Below are positions 25,738-32,965 of a stretch of DNA of 64,000 nt, in pieces. This stretch comes from Micromonospora sp. WMMD882 (lineage in GTDB: Bacteria; Actinomycetota; Actinomycetes; Mycobacteriales; Micromonosporaceae): assembly GCF_027497255.1 (NCBI RefSeq), contig NZ_CP114903.1, positions 5,456,001 to 5,520,000 of the forward strand, read 5' to 3'. Under the pieces are notes generated by a model. The model was not told where the DNA came from. It worked only from the letters and a program-made list of their open reading frames with translations, and did no database searches. A program made the translations under genes and the position numbers. The number at the start of each line of letters is the position of its first letter. Position 1 is the stretch's first letter.

Positions 25738-26194
25738 ATGCATCCGAAGCGGTGGTATCCGAAGCTGTGGTATCCGACGCGGTGGTATCCGACGCGGCCG
25801 GGTGAACGGGTGGAGCTACGGCTGGTGCCCGACCGGTTCGTCATCCATCTGCCCGTCACCGCCACCGACCTGCCCGGCGCGGTCTGTCTCGCCCGGCGGT
25901 CACGCGTGCTGCGCCACCGTCAAGCGGGACTGCCGTCCGGCCGGGAAGTCGCCCGGCTGCTCGGTCGGCCGGGAAGTCGCCCGGCTGCTCGGTCGGTGGA
26001 CGCGTGTGCTGCCCTGCGCCGACCTGGGCGAGACCACGGTCTCCCGCGCGAGGACGGCCAGGCCGTACGGCACCGGTCTGCTGCGACGCCCGGATGCTGG
26101 AGCCGACGCTGCCTGCTCCGCGCCGACCATGACGGACCCGGTGCCCGCCGCCTCGCCAGACCGGGCTCCGGATCTTGGACAGTTTCCGTCGTAA
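25738..26194 (+). pseudogene. Hypothetical ORF frameshifted by a 28-bp tandem duplication
   Basis: ATG 25738 opens a frame reading MHPKRWYPKLWYPTRWYPTR, three WYP repeats from 15-bp DNA repeats at about 25751-25796. It continues through VELRLVPDRFVIHLPVTATDLPGA to GREVARLLGR. There an exact 28-bp duplication (25941-25968 = 25969-25996) shifts the frame. Removing one copy rejoins the frame to WTRVLPCADLGETTVSRARTARPYG and a TAA at 26192-26194. The rejoined product would be about 142 residues, with no family I recognise. The stop lies in the loop of the hairpin at 26170-26218. Whether it was ever a real gene is uncertain. Confidence 0.4.
25941..25996. repeat. Exact 28-bp tandem duplication
   Basis: CCGGGAAGTCGCCCGGCTGC plus eight more bases occurs twice head to tail with no mismatch (25941-25968 and 25969-25996). 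Identity implies a recent event. Confidence 0.92.
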
Positions 26195-26218
26195 TAAGAC
26201 GGAAACTGTCCAAGATCC
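26170..26218. terminator. Perfect 21-bp hairpin, 7-base loop
   Basis: The left arm (26170-26190) begins GGATCTTGGACAG and is perfectly complementary to 26198-26218. The loop is GTAATAA. It is the strongest hairpin in this segment. It would work as a factor-independent terminator on either strand, although no intact gene ends here. It could also be a dispersed repeat. Confidence 0.7.
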
Positions 26219-26280
26219 GTGAGGGAGAGAAAGCTGAGCGGAGACCGGGTGACGCGGGCTTGGTCCAGAGGAGGTTCGGG

Positions 26281-26340
26281 CCGGTGGCGGCGTCAGCGTT
26301 TGGTGGCGGACCGGTGGCGGCGTCAGCGCTGGGAGGCGGA
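26281..26340. repeat. Two tandem 30-bp repeats
   Basis: The units CCGGTGGCGGCGTCAGCG... at 26281-26310 and 26311-26340 match apart from a few bases near their 3' parts. Confidence 0.8.
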
Positions 26341-26390
26341 CCTGGGGCTGTCGACGACTCCGGGCCCGGTTCGTGCCAGGCGGGCACGCG

Positions 26391-26410
26391 CCCCGTATCT
26401 GGGGCAGCTC
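26391..26410 (+). repeat. Copy of the short palindromic repeat
   Basis: CCCCGTATCTGGGGCAGCTC matches the core at 6707-6726 with two changes. The following GACAG also matches, so the similarity extends to 25 bases. An upstream CTGTCGA at about 26349 mirrors the TCGACAG, as in the 6557-6733 copy. Confidence 0.65.
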
Positions 26411-26440
26411 GACAGCCTCCGCTGTCCCCTCACACCCTGC

Positions 26441-26533
26441 CGGAGTCCGGGCGCTCGCACACCTTCGGAGTCCGGGCCCTCGCACACCTCCGGAGTTCGG
26501 GTCCTCACCTCCTTCGGAGTCCGGGCCTCCCCC
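26441..26533. repeat. Nearly four tandem 25-bp repeats
   Basis: Units starting CGGAGTCCGGGC begin at 26441, 26466, 26491 and 26515. The first two differ at two positions, the third is shorter and diverged, and the fourth is partial. There are no unique spacers between units, so this is not a CRISPR array. Confidence 0.85.
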
Positions 26534-26723
26534 GAGGGCGGGGCAGGTGCGGCTGGTCCAGGCCGGGTGGACGGCATGGCCAGGGCGGTCGACAACGCCG
26601 GCCGTGACGGGACGACATCGGCGGACCGCGCGGGTGATCGGGCGATTTGCGGGGATAGGCCCGTTGTGGGCACGGTAGGCTGCGGGATTGCCAATAAAAG
26701 CCACATTCCATGATGAGGTACGC

Positions 26724-27011
26724 ATGGCATACACCGCATACGTCTTCGAGTACGTGTACTCCGGCAACAGTTTCAGCGTCTACCTGCACGGCTTTCCCCG
26801 GGACACGGCTGTCGCCTACTCGGTCCGGCCGGTCCGGGTGGTCGGCGGCGGGGCCCCGATCGGAGCGCGCCTCACGGTGGGCCCGGTCTACCCGCACGTG
26901 GACGGCACCCTGGCCCGGGTCGCCGACGTGGAGGGGATCTGGCACGACCACATCGGCAGTCCACCCTGGTCCTTCATCATGCTCGACGCCATCGAGGAGG
27001 CGATCTCGTGA
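26724..27011 (+). CDS. Small hypothetical protein, first of a coupled pair
   Basis: A 95-residue protein beginning MAYTAYVFEYVYSGNSFSVYLHG, rich in aromatic and beta-prone residues, with no signal peptide or membrane helix. ATG 26724 has GAGG at a suitable distance. I do not recognise the family. The end overlaps the next ORF by four bases (GTGA), so the two are very likely co-translated and act together. Codon use and GC at third positions look like ordinary host genes, so this is probably a real gene despite the repeat-filled DNA upstream. Confidence 0.6.
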   Translation: MAYTAYVFEYVYSGNSFSVYLHGFPRDTAVAYSVRPVRVVGGGAPIGARLTVGPVYPHVDGTLARVADVEGIWHDHIGSPPWSFIMLDAIEEAIS

Positions 27012-27247
27012 ATACCGTGGGGCCCGAGATCGAGTACCACGTCTGGCACACGCCGGACGGGGAGGTGCGCGGCGTCGGCCGGATCGCCCCCGGCGCGCCG
27101 GCGAACCTGCACGCCGTACCGCTGGAGCCGGGCCACCCCGGTCTGCGGGTGACGACCGTGCGGATGCCCGAGGTGACGGATCCGACCTTTTTCGACGGTG
27201 TGCTGCTGCGGGAGGGTCGGTTCGTGGCGCGGGGGGAGTCCCACTGA
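27008..27247 (+). CDS. Small hypothetical protein, second of a coupled pair
   Basis: A 79-residue protein from GTG 27008, overlapping the previous stop. It contains EIEYHVWHTPDGEVRGVG and ends VLLREGRFVARGESH. It is probably a small beta-sheet protein and is not recognised. The short sizes and coupling would fit a toxin-antitoxin or immunity pair in layout only; no motif supports that. The next 480 bases are non-coding. Confidence 0.6.
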   Translation: MNTVGPEIEYHVWHTPDGEVRGVGRIAPGAPANLHAVPLEPGHPGLRVTTVRMPEVTDPTFFDGVLLREGRFVARGESH

Positions 27248-27725
27248 CGTCGTCGGGGCGGGTCGCGGATGGACCCGGGACTGCGGGAGCGGCTCAGCGC
27301 AAGAGTCGGATGCCCGCTTCCCTGTCGTTCGACATTCCTCTATTTTTGATGCTCCGCGTCGGTGCTGCTCGCGGGGCGGCGGGACGCGGAACCGTACGGG
27401 TTGACGGAGCGCCGGGCCGTCGGGGGTGACGGAGCGCCGGGGCGTCGGGGCAGGTGGAGGTACGTGACCGGTGGGAGCATTGATGCCGATCTTGGGGTTT
27501 GGTGGTGAATCATGTAGTGCGTCAACATGCGCGGGAAGGTGCAGATGATGAGATGAGCGCCGAAAATGGGGGCACCTGATCGGAGCCGGGGTATGTACGA
27601 ACGGTCGGAACCTGCCAAATCCCCGGTAGGGCCGGTGTCTCACCCTTTGCTCGTTCGGGCCCCTGTGGCACGATCGTGGAACTCCATCCATCTTCCCCCG
27701 CACCCCCCGTGACAGGAGCGCACTG
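27248..27725. other. Non-coding region with lower GC and a small tandem repeat
   Basis: No supported gene. Two ~25-bp tandem units beginning TGACGGAGCGCCGGG lie at 27402-27426 and 27427-27450. GC falls around 27320-27350 and 27470-27620, which is unusual for this genome and may reflect promoter or leader sequence for the genes that follow. No known riboswitch fold was recognised. Confidence 0.5.
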
Positions 27726-27878
27726 ATGTCTGGTCGGAAGCCTCTCCGGTTCGCCGCAGTCATGGCGCTGTTGGCCCTCTCCGTGGCGGCCGGCAGCATT
27801 GTCGGCACCGACACCGTCGGCCCGCTCGCCGACTTCGAGTGGAGCGCTCCGTCGCTGCTCAGCAGCATCCTGCCCTGA
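27726..27878 (+). CDS. 50-residue hypothetical protein with a membrane or signal segment
   Basis: An ORF from ATG 27726 with GGAG eight bases upstream. It starts MSGRKPLRFAAVMALLALSVAAGSIV, a basic n-region followed by a hydrophobic stretch, then about 25 polar residues ending SAPSLLSSILP. It could be a tiny secreted or membrane-anchored protein. It precedes the GGDEF-EAL gene by 122 bases on the same strand. The function is unknown; the good start and clean signal-like design support it being real. Confidence 0.5.
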   Translation: MSGRKPLRFAAVMALLALSVAAGSIVGTDTVGPLADFEWSAPSLLSSILP

Positions 27879-28000
27879 GGCGGGCGGCCACTGACCGGCT
27901 GGTCCGGGGTCCGTGGCCGGCGCCTCACGACGGAACGCGCGGCGATGCCGAGGAGCGGTTGGCTGGAGGCCCGTCGAGTTACGAGTACTGAGGGAGCTGG

Positions 28001-30532
28001 ATGCCGAGCGTCCGCCCGTCGTCGCGCAGATCGACCGACCAGGCCTGGCTGATCACCGGTCCGCTGGCTCTCTTCGCCGTCGTCTGCTCGGTGGCCCTCG
28101 CCCTCATCTCGCCGCCGCTGCCCCGGAACCTGGCGCTGGCCGCCGCCCTGCTCGTCATCATGCTGGCGGCCGGCAGCCAGCGGCTGCACTTCGTGATCCG
28201 TCGGCAGGGCCTGACGGTCAATGTCACCGAGATACCACTGGTCCTGGCGTTCTTCTGGCTACGGCCGCTGACCGTGGTGGTGATCGCCGTCGTGGCGGTG
28301 CTCATCCTCCAGGTCCGCAGCCGGATCTCGCCCACCAAGCTCTGGTTCAACGTCGCCAAGGCGGGCGCGTCGGCCTCGCTCGCCGGGCTGGTGCTGACCG
28401 CGCTGCCTCCCCTGGAGGAGATCAGCAGTCCGGGCACCTGGCTCACCCTCTTCGGCGTGGTCAGCGTGAACACCCTGGCCGGTCTGGCGGCGGTCAGCGG
28501 GGTGATCTCCCTGGTGCACGGCTGGCCGGCCGGCTGGGAGGTGATCCGCACCGGCGGTCCGCAGCTGCTCAGCTCGGCGGTCAACGTGATCGTCGGCCTG
28601 GTGGTGCTGATCGCGATCGAGACGAACTGGTGGGCGCTGGTCCTGATCGCCGTGCTCGCGGTCGCGCTGGTGGTGGTGTACCGCTCCTACGCGCAGTTCT
28701 TCCGCCAGCACCGCACGCTCGGCGACATGTACGAGCTGACCCGGGCGATGACCGCCAGCGGGCAGGACGGCACCCTCATCGACGTGCTGCTCGGCCGGAT
28801 CCGCAAGCTCATGCAGGCCGAGTACGCGGTCCTCTGGCTGCCCGCCCAGGGCCGGCACTCCGAGGTCATGCTGACCGCCCGGGTGGACAGCTCCGGTCTG
28901 CTCGACGTCGCGCCGACCCCGGCGGTGGTCCGGGAGGAGGCCCGCCGGCTGCGGCGCACGCTGGCCTGGGGCGTCCGGCTCGACGGCGGCGAGCGGTTGC
29001 AGGCCGTGCTGCGCAACAGCGGGGTCAAGGACGTCATCGCGGTGCCGCTGCGCTCGGGTCAGGCGGTGATCGGCACCCTGGAGGTGGTGAACCGGCTCAG
29101 CGACCTGGGCCACTTCACCGCCGACGACGTGCCGGTCTTCGAGACGGTGGCCGCGCACGCCGCGGTCGCCCTGGAGAACAACCGCCTGGTCGACCGGCTG
29201 CGCCACGACGCGTACCACGACGGGTTGACCAAGCTGCCCAACCGCCGGCGGATCACCGAGGCGCTCGGTGAGGCGGTGCGGATCCGGGCCCCCGGCGAGG
29301 TGGTCGCCGTCCTGCTCTTCGACGTCGACGACCTGCGTCAGGTCAACGAGTCCCTGGGGCACGCCGCCGGGGACTCCGTCCTCACCGAGGTCGCCGCGCG
29401 GCTGCGCGCCTCGGCGCCGGCCGCCGCCCTGGTGGGCCGGCTCGGCGGGGACGAGTTCCTGGTGACCCTGCGGGTGGAGAGCGCCGACGCGGCCCTGGAG
29501 CTGGCCGCCGGGCTGCGCGAGCAGATCCGCGACGAGATGGTCTTCGAGGCGCTCACCCTGGACGTGAACACCGCGGTCGGCGTCGCCGTCTACCCCGACC
29601 ACGGCGCGGACCCGACCACCCTGCTGCAACGGGTGGACCTGGCGGCGACGGCGGCGAAGTCCGTGCCCGGCAGCGTCCAACTGTTCAACCCGGCGCTGGA
29701 GTCCCGGTCGCTGCGCCGGCTCGGTATCGCCGGTGACCTGCGCCGGGCGTTGGACTCCGGCGAGGTGGAGGTCTACTTCCAGCCCAAGGTGACGCTGCGG
29801 GACCGCCGGCTGGTCGGGGTGGAGTGCCTGGCCCGCTGGGAGCATCCGGCGCACGGCACGGTCATGCCTGAGGATTTCGTCGCGGTGGCCGAGCACACCG
29901 GCCAGCTCGGCCGGTTGACCGAGCTGGTGTTGCGGGAGGGGCTGCGGCGCAGCCGGGACTGGGCGCACGCCGATCAGCCGCTCTCCGTCGCGGTCAACCT
30001 CTCCGCCCGTACGCTCACCGACCGGCACTTCCCGGCCCAGGTCCGCGAGCTGCTGACCGAGTACGACGTGCCGCCGCACCAGCTCACCTTCGAGATCAAG
30101 GAAACCGGCGTGCTGGACGGCGCGGACCGGCCGATCCCGACCCTCCGGCGGCTACGTGACCTCGGGGTACGGCTCTCGGTGGACGACTTCGGCACCGGTT
30201 ACTTCTCGCTGGCGTACCTGCGGCGGCTGCCCGTGCACGAGGTGAAGGTGGACCGCTCCTTCGTGCAGGGCATGGCGACCGATCCGGGTGACCTGGCGAT
30301 CGTCAACGCGGTGGTCACGCTCTCCCAGCAGTTCGGGTTGGCGGTGGTCGCCGAGGGGGTGGAGAGCGAGCTGACCCTGGAGCTGCTGGAGGACATCGGC
30401 TGCGACATCGGCCAGGGTTTCCTGTTCAGCCGTCCGCTGCCGTACGAGCGGCTGGAGGCGTGGTTCGGGGCCCAGACGGAGGTCGAGGCGTTGCCCAGCG
30501 CGGACGTCCGTCGCCTGCGTGTGGTGCCCTGA
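28001..30532 (+). CDS. Membrane GAF-GGDEF-EAL protein (cyclic-di-GMP synthase/phosphodiesterase)
   Basis: An 843-residue protein. Residues about 15-235 form six or so membrane helices. A GAF-like sensor covers about 245-395. A GGDEF domain covers about 405-560 with GRLGGDEFLV (482-486) and FDVDDLRQVNESLGH. An EAL domain covers about 575-825 with DDFGTGYFSLAYLRRLP (728-734), KVDRSFV and VAEGVESE. The EAL motif itself reads ECL at 608-610 (VECLARW), keeping the metal-binding Glu but not the Ala. The diguanylate cyclase half looks active, and the phosphodiesterase half is probably active or weakened. ATG 28001 follows GGGAG. A hairpin follows the gene. Confidence 0.93.
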   Translation: MPSVRPSSRRSTDQAWLITGPLALFAVVCSVALALISPPLPRNLALAAALLVIMLAAGSQRLHFVIRRQGLTVNVTEIPLVLAFFWLRPLTVVVIAVVAVLILQVRSRISPTKLWFNVAKAGASASLAGLVLTALPPLEEISSPGTWLTLFGVVSVNTLAGLAAVSGVISLVHGWPAGWEVIRTGGPQLLSSAVNVIVGLVVLIAIETNWWALVLIAVLAVALVVVYRSYAQFFRQHRTLGDMYELTRAMTASGQDGTLIDVLLGRIRKLMQAEYAVLWLPAQGRHSEVMLTARVDSSGLLDVAPTPAVVREEARRLRRTLAWGVRLDGGERLQAVLRNSGVKDVIAVPLRSGQAVIGTLEVVNRLSDLGHFTADDVPVFETVAAHAAVALENNRLVDRLRHDAYHDGLTKLPNRRRITEALGEAVRIRAPGEVVAVLLFDVDDLRQVNESLGHAAGDSVLTEVAARLRASAPAAALVGRLGGDEFLVTLRVESADAALELAAGLREQIRDEMVFEALTLDVNTAVGVAVYPDHGADPTTLLQRVDLAATAAKSVPGSVQLFNPALESRSLRRLGIAGDLRRALDSGEVEVYFQPKVTLRDRRLVGVECLARWEHPAHGTVMPEDFVAVAEHTGQLGRLTELVLREGLRRSRDWAHADQPLSVAVNLSARTLTDRHFPAQVRELLTEYDVPPHQLTFEIKETGVLDGADRPIPTLRRLRDLGVRLSVDDFGTGYFSLAYLRRLPVHEVKVDRSFVQGMATDPGDLAIVNAVVTLSQQFGLAVVAEGVESELTLELLEDIGCDIGQGFLFSRPLPYERLEAWFGAQTEVEALPSADVRRLRVVP

Positions 30533-30604
30533 CCTGCCGTGACGGACGCCCCGGCGGATACCGGGGGATCCGATTTCACTCCCGGGGAACGGCCGTGTAC
30601 TGTT

Positions 30605-30630
30605 ACCCCTGCGCGGCACCCCGCAGGGGT
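30605..30630 (+). terminator. Hairpin between the GGDEF-EAL gene and tRNA-Thr
   Basis: ACCCCTGCG (30605-30613) pairs perfectly with CGCAGGGGT (30622-30630) over an 8-base loop, ten bases before the tRNA. It would end the upstream transcript. Confidence 0.6.
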
Positions 30631-30640
30631 GATCGGGTAG

Positions 30641-30713
30641 GCCCCCTTAGCTCAGTCGGCAGAGCGTCTCCATGGTAAGGAGAAGGTCTACGGTTCGATT
30701 CCGTAAGGGGGCT
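30641..30713 (+). tRNA. tRNA-Thr (GGT)
   Basis: Acceptor GCCCCCT/AGGGGGC with discriminator T. The D arm is AGCTCAGTCGGCAGAGC. The anticodon GGT is at 30674-30676 in a TCTCC/GGAGA stem. The T arm ACGGTTCGATTCCGT is normal. CCA is not encoded. Confidence 0.97.
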
Positions 30714-30739
30714 CAGAGGGTCCGGCTGGGCCCACCCGC

Positions 30740-30812
30740 GGCGGTGTAGCTCAGATGGCAGAGCAAGCGGCTCATAATCGCTGTGTCGCCGGTTCAAGTC
30801 CGGCCACCGCTA
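30740..30812 (+). tRNA. tRNA-Met (CAT), elongator type
   Basis: Acceptor GGCGGTG pairs with CACCGCT (one terminal G-T pair), discriminator A. The anticodon CAT is at 30773-30775. The anticodon stem AGCGG/TCGCT lacks the three G-C pairs of initiators, and the end pair is matched, so this is not tRNA-fMet. A CAT tRNA can also be an Ile tRNA after lysidine modification, but the position next to tRNA-Thr and rpmG is the usual elongator Met locus. Confidence 0.92.
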
Positions 30813-30850
30813 CTCTCGTCCTCCGGGCACCTCCCGGTGGTCGGTGGAAC

Positions 30851-30867
30851 GGGCGCCATTGGCGCCC
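30851..30867 (+). terminator. Short hairpin after tRNA-Met
   Basis: GGGCGCC (30851-30857) and GGCGCCC (30861-30867) pair perfectly around ATT, immediately before the rpmG promoter. Confidence 0.55.
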
Positions 30868-30870
30868 ACT

Positions 30871-30900
30871 TTGCATGTCCGCGTAGTCAGCGCGTAGGCT
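30871..30900 (+). promoter_or_regulatory. Probable sigma-70-type promoter of rpmG
   Basis: TTGCAT (30871-30876), an 18-base spacer, then TAGGCT (30895-30900), 40 bases before the rpmG start. Both hexamers are close to the actinobacterial housekeeping consensus. Confidence 0.6.
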
Positions 30901-30940
30901 GCTACGCCGTAGTTGATCCTAGCGAGGAAGGCACTCCGCC

Positions 30941-31108
30941 GTGGCGAAGGCGACCGATGTCCGGCCGAAGATCACTTTGGCGTGTGTGGAGTGCAAGGAG
31001 CGCAACTACATCACGCGAAAGAACCGCCGTAACGACCCGGACCGCATCGAGCTGAAGAAGTTCTGCCCCCGGGACGGCAAGCACACCGTCCACCGCGAGA
31101 CCCGCTGA
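30941..31108 (+). CDS. rpmG: 50S ribosomal protein L33
   Basis: A 55-residue L33: [25 protein letters not shown], then [19 protein letters not shown]. The first zinc pair CVEC is intact. The second knuckle is CPRD instead of CPxC, so the fourth zinc ligand is an aspartate, or zinc is lost. GTG 30941 follows GAGGAAGG. It is flanked by tRNA-Met and hadA as in other actinobacteria. Confidence 0.95.
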   Translation: MAKATDVRPKITLACVECKERNYITRKNRRNDPDRIELKKFCPRDGKHTVHRETR

Positions 31109-31152
31109 CCCACGGCCGGCGCTCGGCCGGCCCGGTTCCGCACAGTTCGCGT

Positions 31153-31213
31153 ACGCCGATCCGGCGCGCAGGGCGCGGCATGTCCGCCACCTCAGCGCGT
31201 ACCGGATCGGCGT
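31153..31213 (+). terminator. Terminator after rpmG
   Basis: ACGCCGATCCGG (31153-31164) pairs perfectly with CCGGATCGGCGT (31202-31213), followed by TTT. The 37-base loop has its own GC-rich pairing. Confidence 0.65.
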
Positions 31214-31238
31214 TTTCGCGTACGTGTAGGTTCTCGGC

Positions 31239-31685
31239 ATGCCACTGGACCCGTCCTTCGTCGGCCGGACCTATCCGCCGACCGCCCCCTACCAGGTGGG
31301 CCGAGAGAAGATCCGTGAGTTCGCCACCGCGATCGGGGCCACCGACCCGGCCCACCACGACCCGGAGGCCGCCCGCAAGCTCGGGTACGCCGACGTGGTC
31401 GCCCCGCCCACCTTCCCGGTGCTGATCACGATGGCGGCGAGCCGTCAGGTCGTCGAGGACCCCGACCTGACGGTGGACTACAGCCGGGTGGTCCACGGCG
31501 ACCAGCGGTTCGCCTACGTCCGTCCGGTGGTCGCCGGGGACGAGCTGGTCTGCGCGAACGTGATCGAGGAGGCCAACACCCGTCGTGGGCTGGGCTTCCT
31601 GACCACCCGCACCGACGTCACCACGGTCGCCGGCGAGCCGGTGGTCACCGTCTGGTCGAAGCTCGTCGTACGCGGGGAGGAGTGA
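31239..31685 (+). CDS. hadA: (3R)-hydroxyacyl-ACP dehydratase subunit HadA (MaoC-like)
   Basis: A 148-residue hot-dog-fold subunit: LDPSFVGRTYPPTAPYQVGREKIREFATAIG, then VVAPPTFPVLITM and VVHGDQRFAYVRPVVAGDEL. HadA is the non-catalytic, substrate-binding partner of HadB in type II fatty acid synthesis. ATG 31239 has no clear ribosome binding site, and the transcript may begin close to it. One base separates it from hadB. In mycobacteria the same location holds hadABC. HadC is absent here, as expected for an organism without mycolic acids. Confidence 0.9.
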   Translation: MPLDPSFVGRTYPPTAPYQVGREKIREFATAIGATDPAHHDPEAARKLGYADVVAPPTFPVLITMAASRQVVEDPDLTVDYSRVVHGDQRFAYVRPVVAGDELVCANVIEEANTRRGLGFLTTRTDVTTVAGEPVVTVWSKLVVRGEE

Positions 31686-31686
31686 G

Positions 31687-32088
31687 ATGACCGAGTTGGA
31701 CCTGCCCACCAGGACGTACCGGATCACCCGGGCCGACCTGGTCCGCTACGCCGGCGCCTCCGGTGACTTCAACCCGATCCACTGGAACGACCGGTTCGCC
31801 ACCGCGGTGGGCCTGCCCGGGGTGATCGCGCACGGCATGTTCACCATGGCGCTGGTCGGCCGGGCGGTCACCGAGTGGGCCGGCGCCCCGGACGCGGTGG
31901 TCGACTACAGCGTCCGGTTCGCCCGCCCGGTGGTGGTGCCGGACGACGACGAGGGCGCCGAGGTGGTGGTCGACGCGAAGGTGCGGGAGATCACCGAGGA
32001 CGGGCTGACCAGGCTGGACCTGACCGCCACCTGCGGCGGGGAGAAGGTGCTCGCCCAGGCGCGGGCGACCGTCCGGATACCCCGCTGA
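31687..32088 (+). CDS. hadB: (3R)-hydroxyacyl-ACP dehydratase subunit HadB
   Basis: A 133-residue MaoC-type catalytic subunit with the active-site pair Asp27 and His32 in GDFNPIHWND, followed by GVIAHGMFTMALVGRAVTEW. Together with HadA it dehydrates 3-hydroxyacyl-ACP during fatty acid elongation. ATG 31687 follows GGGGAGGAGTGAG. A tRNA-Trp gene follows. Confidence 0.93.
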   Translation: MTELDLPTRTYRITRADLVRYAGASGDFNPIHWNDRFATAVGLPGVIAHGMFTMALVGRAVTEWAGAPDAVVDYSVRFARPVVVPDDDEGAEVVVDAKVREITEDGLTRLDLTATCGGEKVLAQARATVRIPR

Positions 32089-32153
32089 CCTGCGGCGGGA
32101 CGCTGCCGGGGCGCGGTTTCGACGAGGATCGCGACCTGTTGGGGGCAGACCGG

Positions 32154-32183
32154 TTGGGAAACTGGGGCAGGTACCCGTACACT
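32154..32183 (+). promoter_or_regulatory. Probable promoter of tRNA-Trp
   Basis: TTGGGA (32154-32159), an 18-base spacer and TACACT (32178-32183), 67 bases before the tRNA. Confidence 0.5.
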
Positions 32184-32250
32184 GGTCCGCCGTGGGGCAA
32201 GTGACCCCTGTACCGATCTGCGTGTCGGTGCGGGGCGAGCGTCGCCGCAC

Positions 32251-32323
<73 letters not shown>

Positions 32324-32537
32324 CGCCTCAGGCCTGACCGTTCCCGTGGGTCGCGCCGCCGCACCGGCGGCGTTCGGCCCGTGGTGGTGGCATCAGCGGG
32401 GTGGCTCCGAGGCATCGGGCCCCTCCCGGCTGGTCCCGCCGGCCGCGGCCCGTCGCGGGACGGTTGGTCCGGCCGGCGTGACCAGCGCCGCGTACGCCAC
32501 CAGGCGTACGAACCGACATCCCGCGACGGAGGGCGAA

Positions 32538-32936
32538 GTGGCCGACAACAAGCGGCGCGGCGAGGACGCCGGCGACGACCGTCTCGACGACGAGACCGTC
32601 GAGGGCGTGGCCGACGACGACGCCACGGACGCCACCGACGCGGACGAGCCGGTCTCCCGGGGTGGCACCGCGACCAAGTCGCGGGCCAAGGCGGAGTCCG
32701 CCGACAGCAAGCCGAAGACCAAGTCGGACGACAAGGTCGGACTGTTCGGGCGCGTCGCGCGGTTCTTCCGCGAGGTCGTGGCCGAGCTGCGTAAGGTCAT
32801 CTGGCCGACCCGCAAGGAGCTGCTGACCTACACCGCGGTGGTGGTCGCGTTCGTGACGGTGGTCACCGCGCTCGTCGTCGGATTCGACTTCGTGTTCGCC
32901 AAGGGCGCGCTGCTGGTCTTCGGCGGATCCAGCTGA
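32538..32936 (+). CDS. secE: Preprotein translocase subunit SecE
   Basis: A 132-residue protein. The first 70 residues are an acidic then basic, disordered extension. The SecE core starts at LFGRVARFFREVVAELRKVIWPTRKELLTYT, with the amphipathic helix and conserved WPT, and ends in one membrane helix. SecE stabilises SecY. GTG 32538 follows GGAGGG. nusG starts 29 bases downstream. The long N-terminal extension is typical of actinobacteria. Confidence 0.94.
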   Translation: MADNKRRGEDAGDDRLDDETVEGVADDDATDATDADEPVSRGGTATKSRAKAESADSKPKTKSDDKVGLFGRVARFFREVVAELRKVIWPTRKELLTYTAVVVAFVTVVTALVVGFDFVFAKGALLVFGGSS

Positions 32937-32965
32937 CCAAGCGATACAGACGGAAGTGAGCGAGC

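Larger units (their letters stand above)
25606..26723. other. Repeat-rich, gene-poor segment downstream of tRNA-Tyr
   Basis: About 1.1 kb containing no intact recognisable gene. It holds, in order: three 15-bp repeats inside a frameshifted ORF, an exact 28-bp tandem duplication, a 21-bp perfect hairpin, two 30-bp repeats, a copy of the short palindromic repeat and nearly four 25-bp repeats. The dense, unrelated duplications suggest slippage or recombination acting on non-essential DNA. Confidence 0.65.

Noticed and set aside
26441..26533. 25-bp repeats as a CRISPR array
   Set aside because: Units are directly adjacent without spacers, are not palindromic, and no cas gene is near.
26724..27247. 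Toxin-antitoxin system
   Set aside because: Only size and overlap suggest it. Neither protein shows a toxin fold motif or a DNA-binding antitoxin motif.
27248..28000. Cyclic-di-GMP or other riboswitch upstream of the GGDEF-EAL gene
   Set aside because: No conserved riboswitch core could be recognised; only lower GC and a simple repeat were seen.
30740..30812. CAT tRNA as initiator tRNA
   Set aside because: The anticodon stem lacks three consecutive G-C pairs and the terminal acceptor pair is not mismatched.
31239..32088. Mycolic-acid-type hadABC operon
   Set aside because: Only hadA and hadB are present. After hadB comes tRNA-Trp and secE, so hadC is absent.
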